Assembly: GCF_001866055.1 (NCBI RefSeq) | Contig: NZ_MLQS01000005.1 | Span: 1-9,697 of the forward strand | Reading direction: 5' to 3' | Origin: Anaerobacillus alkalidiazotrophicus | Lineage (GTDB): Bacteria > Bacillota > Bacilli > Bacillales_H > Anaerobacillaceae | DNA: 9,697 nucleotides | Part shown: in pieces, positions 1-5,081 of the stretch | Position numbering within the stretch: position 1 is the stretch's first letter | Layout of the letters: each line of letters opens with the position of its first letter | Notes under the pieces: model-generated | Database searches by the model: none | Told to the model about the DNA's origin: nothing | Seen by the model: only the letters and a program-made list of their open reading frames with translations | Position numbers and translations under genes: made by a program

Positions 1-296
<296 letters not shown>

Positions 297-509
297 CTAA
301 AATAAGAATTGAATTCACACTCAAGAAACTTATATGTATGTTATCTAGTTTTGAAAGAATGATTTCTTTCAATAAAAATATAAACTGACAAGAATTTAGA
401 TAATCTGCTCCTGCGTCTTCTAGTATTGCTTCGAAGAAAGCTTCCTCGTCGCAAATCTGCATGTAGCAAATTCTAAGAAGCATCGCATGATGTGATTGAA
501 GTCAGTAGA
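297..509 (+). other. 23S-5S internal transcribed spacer
   Basis: About 213 bases of spacer hold no tRNA gene and no credible protein gene. The TTATCTAGTTTTGAAAGAA stretch near 341-359 is typical of Bacillus sequence just after 23S. A perfect 9-bp stem, TTGAAAGAA (351-359) with TTCTTTCAA (364-372) around a 4-base loop, is a likely processing hairpin. From about 400 to 508 the spacer is the first copy of a sequence that recurs, diverged, at 703-812. Short minus-strand ORFs here look like chance readings of structured RNA. Confidence 0.8.
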
Positions 510-625
510 TTTAGTGACGATAGCGAAGAGGTCACACTCGTTCCCATGCCGAACACGATCGTTAAGCTCTTTTGCGCCGATGGTAGTTAGGGGCTTCCCC
601 TTGTGAGAGTAGGACGTTGCTAGGT
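510..625 (+). rRNA. rrf: 5S ribosomal RNA (complete copy)
   Basis: This is a full-length 5S rRNA of about 116 bases. Seen directly: GACGATAGCGAAGAGGTCACAC near the 5' end, CCGAACACG in the central arm, GCGCCGATGGTAG and GTGAGAGTAGGACG in the 3' half, all matching Bacillus 5S. The two ends pair as helix I (TAGTGAC with GTTGCTA, using G-U pairs), which sets the ends to within a base or two. A terminator follows within 10 bases, so this is the last gene of the rrn transcript. It is the only intact one of three 5S-related copies in the window. Confidence 0.95.
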
Positions 626-631
626 AAAATG

Positions 632-662
632 AAAAACACATTCCGATGGGGTGTGTTTTTTT
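632..662 (+). terminator. rrn operon intrinsic terminator (copy 1)
   Basis: The stem AACACATTCC (635-644) pairs with GGGGTGTGTT (648-657), with two G-U pairs, around a 4-base loop. It is flanked by an A run and followed by T residues to 662. It sits directly after the complete 5S gene, as expected for rrn termination. Near-identical hairpins recur at 875-902 and 6812-6843. Confidence 0.9.
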
Positions 663-814
663 ATGTGCTTTCGGAATTTGAATATTTGCGTTAAGTGGTG
701 CTGCATCTGCGTCTGCTAATATCGCTTAGAAGTAGGCTTCCTCGATGCAAAGCAGCATGTAGTAAATTCAAAAGCAAAAGAAGTAATTCATGAAGTGATT
801 GAAGTTAGTAGCTT

Positions 815-865
815 CGCCGATGGTAGTTAGGGGCTTCCCCTTGTGAGAGTAGGACGTTGCTAGGT
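815..865 (+). pseudogene. 5S rRNA remnant (3' half only, copy 2)
   Basis: CGCCGATGGTAGTTAGGGG through GTTGCTAGGTA is almost base-identical to the 3' half of the intact 5S gene, but the first ~64 bases are missing. Spacer sequence (GTGATTGAAGTTAGTAG, 796-812) runs straight into the middle of the gene. Helix I cannot form, so this cannot be a working 5S rRNA. Its terminator is preserved. Confidence 0.9.
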
Positions 866-874
866 AAAGTAAAG

Positions 875-902
875 AACACATTCCAATGGGGTGTGTTTTT
901 TT
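875..902 (+). terminator. Intrinsic terminator (copy 2)
   Basis: AACACATTCC (875-884) and GGGGTGTGTT (888-897) form a stem with the 3-base loop AAT, followed by a T run. It follows the 5S remnant and differs from copy 1 only in the loop and flanks. It would stop any read-through from the rrn operon. Confidence 0.85.
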
Positions 903-906
903 GTGT

Positions 907-956
907 GTTTTCGGAAATTGAATATTTGCGTTAAGTGGTGCTGCATGTGTGTCTAC
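907..956 (+). repeat. Left stub of a third spacer/5S repeat unit
   Basis: TTTCGGAAATTGAATATTTGC and GTTAAGTGGTGCTGCAT repeat the sequence that follows the first terminator (667-705). Similarity fades at about 956, where it meets the REP-like hairpin at 961. The rest of a spacer/5S/terminator unit reappears at about 6761. This stub is therefore the left edge of the interrupted third unit. Confidence 0.7.
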
Positions 957-960
957 GATT

Positions 961-988
961 GGTGCCTGGTGTCACCGACCGAGGCACC
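961..988 (+). repeat. REP-like palindrome
   Basis: GGTGCCT (961-967) pairs with AGGCACC (982-988), with an inner palindrome GGTGTCACC (968-976). GGTGCCT and GTGACAGGCAC sequences are familiar intergenic repeats of Bacillaceae; linking them to REP-type (RAYT-mobilised) elements is my inference. A short T-rich tail follows, so it could also act as a weak terminator. It marks the left edge of the foreign segment. Confidence 0.6.
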
Positions 989-992
989 TTTA

Positions 993-1418
993 TTAATTCT
1001 TCCTATTGTGAAACAAGATTCTTCGGGGAGTGACAGGCACGAATCCAATTCGATTCCATTTTGATACGACTAAATGGAATAATTTCTTCATGATGTTGTA
1101 GTCGACATGACTATCCTTTTTAGAGAGAGTAGAGTGATTAACCTTTGGAAGTCCATACTGGTCGCCTACATCCGCGCAATCTCGATAACTATTAAGTTCA
1201 TTCATTGAAGCGTAGAGTAAATAATTAATGAGTGTTAACACATCAATTTTGCGTGCTGTATCCTTGTAGCCGATAGCATACCGAATGATAGTCATTTCTT
1301 CTTCTGAAACAATCTTTTGAAACAAATTGTGGAATTTGATATTCTTCTTTATGAGGGCACCTCTTCTTTGTTTGTCAGCAAACATCATTCTACAAGAAAG
1401 GTGTCCTTCTTGGTACAT
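993..1418 (-). pseudogene. Truncated IS4-type transposase, N-terminal fragment
   Basis: The 141-codon ORF reads like the N-terminal non-catalytic domain of Bacillus IS4-family transposases. It has a helical stretch with VLTLINYLLYASMNELNSYRD and later STLSKKDSHVDYNIMKKLFH, the pattern seen before the DDE core. Only residues 1 to about 124 are transposase-like; residues 125-141 are read out of the dispersed repeat at 1006-1045. Complete family members are roughly 370-480 residues, so the whole DDE catalytic domain is missing and the gene is dead. The ATG at 1418 has no clear ribosome binding site. CATGAGTGTTGATTAA on the minus strand near 1437-1452 could be the remaining IS end, but this is unproven. 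Confidence 0.7.
1006..1045 (+). repeat. Dispersed repeat, copy A (TGTGAAACA...GACAGGCACGAATC)
   Basis: TTGTGAAACAAGATTCTTCGG followed by a G run and ACAGGCACGAATC occurs here and, with few differences, at 9272-9314 in the same orientation. In this copy the G run is short (GGGGAGT). The copy forms the 3' end of the truncated transposase ORF that lies over it on the other strand, so it is the junction that truncated the transposase. Confidence 0.7.
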
Positions 1419-1500
1419 TTTTGTTGGATTTTATTGGTTAATCAACACTCATGTTCTAAATCCTTTAAAAATGTCCCCGAGCAAGAACCAACCCGTTGCA

Positions 1501-1848
1501 TTATCTTATTGTAATATTCATACAAACCGTTCTTCCACCAACATTACAACAAACTCCATTATTGTAATAACAGTTTTCTTCTAAACCTAATTCCTTCATT
1601 ATTACATTTAATCTTTCTGTATTTCCGGTTTGAATTAACGAAACTACTTCATTTGCTAACTGTTGATCGAATGCAATAGCATTCAAAAAATGACTCCAGT
1701 TGATAATAGCAAGTCTTAATGCTTCGGCTTCTGTTATTTGTCTAGAATAATTTTGTGTTGGATCGTGTCTTTGAGCTGTTGGTAGATTGTAGTAGTAATT
1801 GGGATACATTTGGTTCGGATAATACGGATACCATTGCATATTATTCAT
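1501..1848 (-). CDS. Small Tyr/Asn/Pro- and Cys-rich protein, possible spore coat component
   Basis: A 115-residue protein whose family I do not recognise. The ATG at 1848 is well supported by GGGAGG at 1857-1862 on the minus strand, 8 bases away. Residues 1-21 are rich in Tyr, Asn and Pro (WYPYYPNQMYPNYYY), like Bacillus spore-coat proteins. Residues 38-90 look helical (AEALRLAIINWSHFLNAIAF). The tail holds four cysteines (93, 100, 101, 109) in a short Gly/Asn-rich segment. There is no signal peptide or membrane segment. It lies 97 bases downstream of the radical SAM gene on the same strand. A sigma-K-like promoter match precedes it, so it may be transcribed on its own. It could be a coat protein or a substrate of the neighbouring radical SAM enzyme; neither is demonstrated. 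Confidence 0.75.
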   Translation of the reverse strand: MNNMQWYPYYPNQMYPNYYYNLPTAQRHDPTQNYSRQITEAEALRLAIINWSHFLNAIAFDQQLANEVVSLIQTGNTERLNVIMKELGLEENCYYNNGVCCNVGGRTVCMNITIR

Positions 1849-1894
1849 GAATAAAACCTCCCACTTTTATTTTGTGTTTATCTACAAATGTCTA

Positions 1895-1930
1895 GATATA
1901 ACAATATATGATTAGCTCAAAATGAATGTT
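1895..1930 (-). promoter_or_regulatory. Possible sigma-K-type promoter for the 115-residue gene
   Basis: On the minus strand an AC dinucleotide is followed after 17 bases by CATATATTG. This is close to the late mother-cell consensus (AC, 16-17 bases, CATAnnnTA), with one mismatch at the last position. It lies about 50-80 bases upstream of the ATG at 1848. The motif is short and the region A+T rich, so chance is a real possibility. Confidence 0.25.
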
Positions 1931-1945
1931 AAAGAATAGAAATAT

Positions 1946-2980
1946 TTATTTAGTGTAGTGATGTAATAACCATTCGGAAAATAAAACATCGGCCATTTTT
2001 TCTTGATGGTATTTTCTTATGATTTGGCGTACTTTTTCATCTTTATACAAACGAAAGCAAGCTTGACACTGATGTGCATACATGTTTTCCCACTTTATAT
2101 CAGGGTCATGCTTTGAAGCCCAAGCTAAGATTCTTTCAGGTCCTTCAACCTTAATCCATCTTTTTAAAAAATCAGATTCAGCACTTTGGTCTGCTTCCAT
2201 TAAAGTCATTTTATCGATATTCCCTAATTGTAATTCAGGAATTTTTCTCATGCCGATCCCACAGCAAGCTGCGATATTTCCATTGGCTAAAAGGGTTGTA
2301 GTTGATAAAACACTATCACAACCTTTTACTACAGGGAGATTATCGCGGTTTTTAGTTAATCCATCTGGATAATGGTATGAAGGATTTGTGTCAATCGACA
2401 TCCAAGGACTTTCAATAATATTTATAATACCGTTTGGATAGGAATAGATGATTTCTTTAAAAGTATGGTGATTTTCGATAAAACTTTTTGTTATGGAACG
2501 ATCTCGGAATATTTCACACATTATTGTTACTGGAAGACCGTGTTCAACGGCTGCTAACGAAGCATTCATGACATTTTCTAATGGGACGAATCTGGTATGT
2601 TGGTCTCCTGTACTAAAATTTATTTCAGTTAGCCCTGCATCTAGCAATCTCTTAACTATTTTTCGTGCTGGGTCCATGGACTTTGCCCAATGTGCATTTG
2701 TAACCAAACGTACAGGTAATCCACATTCATTAGCCTTCTTTATTCCTGAAATTAACTCTTTTTTATATAAGGTAGCCTCACCGCCTGTGAATACGATTAA
2801 CTGATAATCAAGGTTAGCTGCTTGGTTAATTGCTAAATGAACATCCTCTAAAGTAAGACGAACTTTATTATTTGGGCTACTTAGTGTTCCGCAATTTTCA
2901 CATTGAGCGTTGCATTGGTACGTTAATAAAATGGAAAGAATTTTTTTTACCGGTATAGGACTAAGCATTGCGTCATCCAT
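1946..2980 (-). CDS. Radical SAM protein with SPASM-like C-terminal cysteines (candidate RiPP maturase)
   Basis: A 344-residue radical SAM enzyme. The [4Fe-4S]/SAM motif CxxxCxxC is at residues 23, 27 and 30 (CNAQCENC), and the GGE motif for SAM binding is at 66-68 (FTGGEATL). The C-terminal third has further cysteines at 221, 239, 240, 305 and 308 (GCDSV, AACCGIG, HQCQAC). These suggest one or two auxiliary iron-sulfur clusters of the SPASM/twitch type found in peptide-modifying enzymes. I chose the ATG at 2980: AAAGGTGG lies 8 bases upstream, whereas an in-frame GTG at 2992 would lie inside that site. The ATG overlaps the stop of the upstream gene by 8 bases, implying translational coupling and a shared job. 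No RRE-type N-terminal domain is evident. The reaction is unknown. Confidence 0.88.
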   Translation of the reverse strand: MDDAMLSPIPVKKILSILLTYQCNAQCENCGTLSSPNNKVRLTLEDVHLAINQAANLDYQLIVFTGGEATLYKKELISGIKKANECGLPVRLVTNAHWAKSMDPARKIVKRLLDAGLTEINFSTGDQHTRFVPLENVMNASLAAVEHGLPVTIMCEIFRDRSITKSFIENHHTFKEIIYSYPNGIINIIESPWMSIDTNPSYHYPDGLTKNRDNLPVVKGCDSVLSTTTLLANGNIAACCGIGMRKIPELQLGNIDKMTLMEADQSAESDFLKRWIKVEGPERILAWASKHDPDIKWENMYAHQCQACFRLYKDEKVRQIIRKYHQEKMADVLFSEWLLHHYTK

Positions 2981-3800
2981 TTGCATGACCACCTTTAGTA
3001 TTGAAAACTTTAATCATTAAATTTGAAATTAATTTCAAGTTTTCTCGATCTAACCCCATCCACCAACAAGATTCCTCGGTTCTAGGAAGAGAAGGTGGGG
3101 TTCCTGTTACTGGGTGAGGTTGAGTAAATCGAACTGATACTTCTTGAGAAACTCGGAGTGCCACAGGGTGAGAAACCCGAAATGATACAGGTAGAGAGAG
3201 TCTAACTGAAACTGGATGGGAAACGCGAACTGAAGTGTCGATGGTTGGAAAAGTAGGGTGCACAATTTTAACGCTAAATGCTACTACTGCTGTAGCAACA
3301 GCTGCTGCCGCTGCAACGACTAATATGATTGCAACAGAAACGATACCTTCAGGCGAACCGTTCGGTATTTGTCTACTATTATTTAAATAATGATTATTGA
3401 GTAAATACAAATTTAGTTGTTTTCTTGTATTACTTTCAGTAAAGATAGCATTTATGGTATCAGTATATATCTTTTGAGGTTCTAACACTTCATTATTTTT
3501 TTGGTATATGACATATAATGGAGAGCTCCGTACATTGTTTAATTTTTCATTTATTCGTTTGGTATATTTATTATTCCAATCTAAAAATGCACGGTCTTGT
3601 AACAAGTCAAACATTAATAGGTTTTCAGAACTCACTTTACCTAAATTTATTTCTCCCTCTATTTCTTCATAAAATTCATCTAAAATAACTTTCGAAGGAT
3701 TATTTAAGTAGTTATTCCGGGTTTCGGCATTATTTAACTTTTTGAATAGTGATGATTCTATTCTGTTGAGCCAATCATAATTAAGGATAAGCGAATCCAT
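2973..3800 (-). CDS. Repeat-containing protein, candidate precursor for the adjacent radical SAM enzyme
   Basis: A 275-residue protein I cannot assign to a named family. The start at 3800 is set by GGAGGTG 5 bases upstream; an ATG at 3842 (14 residues more) has no such site. Residues 18-43 (FKKLNNAETRNNYLNNPSK...) resemble the F-x-L...P-x-x-x-L pattern of nitrile-hydratase-type RiPP leaders. Residues 152-176 are one Ala/Val-rich hydrophobic helix. Residues 177-230 are about six 8-residue units of consensus [VLF]-[RK]-[VLIF]-[ST]-[HLQ]-P-V-[SA], for example VRVSHPVS and VRLSLPVS. Then comes a Pro/Thr stretch, a CWW at 245-247 and a Lys/Gly-rich tail. The gene ends 8 bases inside the radical SAM gene, so the two are made together. 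It could be a modified structural or membrane-active polypeptide. A non-substrate partner is the main alternative. Confidence 0.8.
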   Translation of the reverse strand: MDSLILNYDWLNRIESSLFKKLNNAETRNNYLNNPSKVILDEFYEEIEGEINLGKVSSENLLMFDLLQDRAFLDWNNKYTKRINEKLNNVRSSPLYVIYQKNNEVLEPQKIYTDTINAIFTESNTRKQLNLYLLNNHYLNNSRQIPNGSPEGIVSVAIILVVAAAAAVATAVVAFSVKIVHPTFPTIDTSVRVSHPVSVRLSLPVSFRVSHPVALRVSQEVSVRFTQPHPVTGTPPSLPRTEESCWWMGLDRENLKLISNLMIKVFNTKGGHANG

Positions 3801-3945
3801 TCCACACCTCCAAAAATGTTTTGCTCTGTACAGAGGAATCATATGTGTAGTACGAACTTTTTTAGAACAACAACATTAAAAAGTTCGCCATAGAGGAAAG
3901 AGTTGTGTAAGTTATACACATGATGCACCAATGACATTTTAATAA
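3801..3945 (-). promoter_or_regulatory. Leader of the repeat-protein/radical SAM pair with two inverted repeats
   Basis: The 145 bases upstream of the ATG at 3800 hold two clean dyads. A perfect 10-bp pair, CGAACTTTTT (3853-3862) with AAAAAGTTCG (3878-3887), has a 15-base loop. A 6-bp pair, TGTGTA (3904-3909) with TACACA (3915-3920), has a 5-base spacer. The second is operator-like and next to TATAAC on the minus strand; the first lies in the presumed 5' untranslated region. No convincing -35 box is seen. Confidence 0.4.
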
Positions 3946-4065
3946 TCAAAATTGGGTAACTGTACATTTTTGGAGTACTACATTCGTTTCGTTGATATGA
4001 ACAAAAACGTTATTTCTGACAATGTGGCGAATGCCAGTGCCTTTAATTACATACAAAACACTCAT
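3946..4065 (-). CDS. Possible small protein of 39 residues
   Basis: A minus-strand ORF begins MSVLYVIKGTGIRHIVRNN and ends CTVTQF. Its composition is protein-like, with alternating hydrophobic and polar residues suggesting beta strands, and one cysteine (34). AAAAAGG lies about 6 bases upstream of the ATG at 4065, a moderate ribosome binding site. It precedes the repeat-protein/radical SAM pair by 145 bases on the same strand and might be a third member of that unit. A 24-codon plus-strand ORF (from 3998) overlaps it but lacks a ribosome binding site. I recognise no family. Confidence 0.35.
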   Translation of the reverse strand: MSVLYVIKGTGIRHIVRNNVFVHINETNVVLQKCTVTQF

Positions 4066-4200
4066 TTTTAACCTTTTTGTAGGAAATGACGACGAAGTAA
4101 ATACAGTCTATTTGTAGGAAAATTTATTTTACAGAATAACAATTTATTAAGAAGTTTAGGTGCCGGTAGCTAATAAAAATCACAGAAAAAAGAACATATG
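4066..4200. other. A+T-rich gap without a clear gene
   Basis: These bases lie between the 39-residue ORF and the CBM-like gene. The only pattern seen is TTTGTAGGAAA occurring twice, near 4076-4086 and 4110-4120, as a short direct repeat. No terminator hairpin follows the CBM-like gene and no promoter stands out. Confidence 0.4.
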
Positions 4201-4656
4201 TTAACAAGGGCAAAAATAAACATCATCCAATCTAACGGCCATCGATTCTGCACCGGCATTGATTTCTATTCGTAGATCGGTTAATGAGCTCCTGAAGCCA
4301 TTCATAGGGATCCTATAGGCAAATCGAAAGTATTTGTTTTCGTAAGGAATATTGTCATAAGGTATAATGATCGGTGCTCCAAGATAATTCGAAAAACTAA
4401 CAACAATTCTCCCATCTGTAAATCCTGTCAATCTAGTTATAAAAAATATTAGTTCGTAATTGCCTTCAGTTGGTCTAGGAACATCTCTTAAATTAATGTA
4501 TTGCGAGATGCTGGCAGTCCCAAAACGCCTAGCACTCATATAAACATAATATTGACCTGTTCTAGCTCCAATACTAGATTTAATTAAAGAAACATTTCCT
4601 GTGTCTCTCCAGGGTAAAAGTACTCCTTGTTCAAAACCTCCATTAGTAAGTGACAT
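4201..4656 (-). CDS. CBM-like beta-sandwich protein (NTTRR-F1-type domain)
   Basis: A 151-residue single-domain protein. NGGFEQG at residues 5-11 followed by PW at 15-16 is the classic opening of carbohydrate-binding-module-like jelly rolls. The closing strand VRLDDVYF near 141-148 is the matching end, usually a calcium or ligand-contact strand. Bacillus proteins with this pattern include NTTRR-F1 domains at the N-termini of collagen-like spore or surface proteins. Here the domain stands alone with no Gly-x-y repeat and ends in Cys-Pro-Cys. No signal peptide is present, consistent with a spore-surface or cytosolic role. The ATG at 4656 has GGGGA about 8 bases upstream. Family placement is by motif and overall pattern only. 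Confidence 0.7.
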   Translation of the reverse strand: MSLTNGGFEQGVLLPWRDTGNVSLIKSSIGARTGQYYVYMSARRFGTASISQYINLRDVPRPTEGNYELIFFITRLTGFTDGRIVVSFSNYLGAPIIIPYDNIPYENKYFRFAYRIPMNGFRSSLTDLRIEINAGAESMAVRLDDVYFCPC

Positions 4657-4679
4657 TAAATCATCCCCTTTATTCCATT

Positions 4680-4710
4680 AGACAGGATGTTAAAATAAGG
4701 AGCCCTGTCT
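4680..4710 (-). promoter_or_regulatory. Inverted repeat in the leader of the CBM-like gene
   Basis: AGACAGG (4680-4686) and CCTGTCT (4704-4710) form a perfect 7-bp dyad with a 17-base loop, 24 bases upstream of the ATG at 4656. It could be an operator or a leader hairpin. GACAGG also resembles the REP-type repeats of this window. Confidence 0.35.
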
Positions 4711-4801
4711 ATAATAAGTAACAAAAATAAGTGTTGGCTTAAGCTTGATCGTCCTACTATTTTTTGCGGGCTTAATAGGTATATAAAGTATATGCAGGGA
4801 G

Positions 4802-4816
4802 GTGTCACAGTGACAC
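4802..4816 (+). promoter_or_regulatory. Perfect 15-base palindrome over the start codon of the 20-codon ORF
   Basis: GTGTCAC (4802-4808), A, GTGACAC (4810-4816). It covers the end of the ribosome binding site and the GTG start, so either a protein bound here or an RNA hairpin could block initiation. GTGTCAC also occurs in the REP-like element at 961-988. Confidence 0.45.
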
Positions 4817-4872
4817 GTGGAAACATGTCATATTTCGTCGATTTAATGATAGATTCATATGTTGAAAATTAG
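4810..4872 (+). CDS. Short ORF of 20 codons with strong ribosome binding site (leader peptide or truncated gene)
   Basis: GTG at 4810 is preceded by AGGGAGGTG (4796-4804), the best ribosome binding site on this strand nearby. It opens the reading frame MTRGNMSYFVDLMIDSYVEN, which stops at 4872. The start codon lies inside a perfect palindrome (4802-4816). Seven bases after the stop an inverted repeat begins. It may be a leader peptide for the DUF262 gene 210 bases downstream, or the surviving start of a gene cut off by a palindromic repeat. No function is suggested by its sequence. Confidence 0.35.
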   Translation: MTRGNMSYFVDLMIDSYVEN

Positions 4873-4878
4873 TTGAAC

Positions 4879-4937
4879 GGAACAAGTGGAATAAGGAGAC
4901 AGGAACCTTGTTCCACCCAAAAAGTGCCTGTGCACTT
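4879..4937 (+). repeat. Two adjacent palindromes, REP-like
   Basis: The first is GGAACAAG (4879-4886) with CTTGTTCC (4907-4914). The second is AAGTGC (4922-4927), CTGT loop, GCACTT (4932-4937). GGAACAAG...CTTGTTCC and GTGCCTGT resemble common Bacillaceae intergenic palindromes. They lie between the 20-codon ORF and the DUF262 gene. Neither has a T run, so they are not obvious terminators. Confidence 0.55.
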
Positions 4938-5023
4938 GTCGAATCATAGTTAAAATGTACCTCTTAGTAACCCTCCGTAAGAAAAATTTGGTTAAAGTCT
5001 GGGAAAATAAAGCTTCTTATGGG

Positions 5024-5029
5024 TATAAT
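5024..5029 (+). promoter_or_regulatory. Candidate -10 box for the DUF262 gene
   Basis: TATAAT is a perfect sigma-A -10 sequence 53 bases upstream of the preferred GTG start at 5082. No good -35 box lies 16-18 bases before it. The position supports the 5082 start over the ATG at 5019, which would lie upstream of any transcript begun here. Confidence 0.35.
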
Positions 5030-5081
5030 GTATGAGTGTTATATTCTTAATCGCTTATGTAATGGAAGGAGAAAAGGACCG

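Larger units (their letters stand above)
669..906 (+). repeat. Second spacer/5S/terminator tandem repeat unit
   Basis: This is a diverged tandem copy of the spacer, 5S and terminator. The post-terminator sequence at 669-706 recurs at 909-945, an offset of exactly 240 bases. The 5S 3' half and terminator (575-662) recur at 815-902, also offset by 240. The spacer part (about 402-508) matches 707-812 with an offset near 300. The difference is a deletion of about 64 bases that removed the 5' half of the second 5S. The many substitutions in the spacer show the duplication is not recent. Confidence 0.85.

Noticed and set aside
297..509. tRNA gene in the 23S-5S spacer or after 5S
   Set aside because: No TTC-loop (GGTTCGAATCC-type) sequence or cloverleaf was found; GGCACGAATCC near 1036 belongs to the dispersed repeat and lacks the rest of a tRNA.
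1317..1584. Plus-strand ORFs of 65 and 85 codons
   Set aside because: They overlap the IS4-type fragment and the 115-residue gene antisense, have no ribosome binding site and low-complexity composition.
2082..2804. Plus-strand ORFs of 96 and 103 codons
   Set aside because: They are antisense shadows of the radical SAM gene, whose motifs prove the minus strand.
3998..4072. 24-codon plus-strand ORF starting MNKNVISDN
   Set aside because: No ribosome binding site; the antisense 39-codon ORF has a better start and context.
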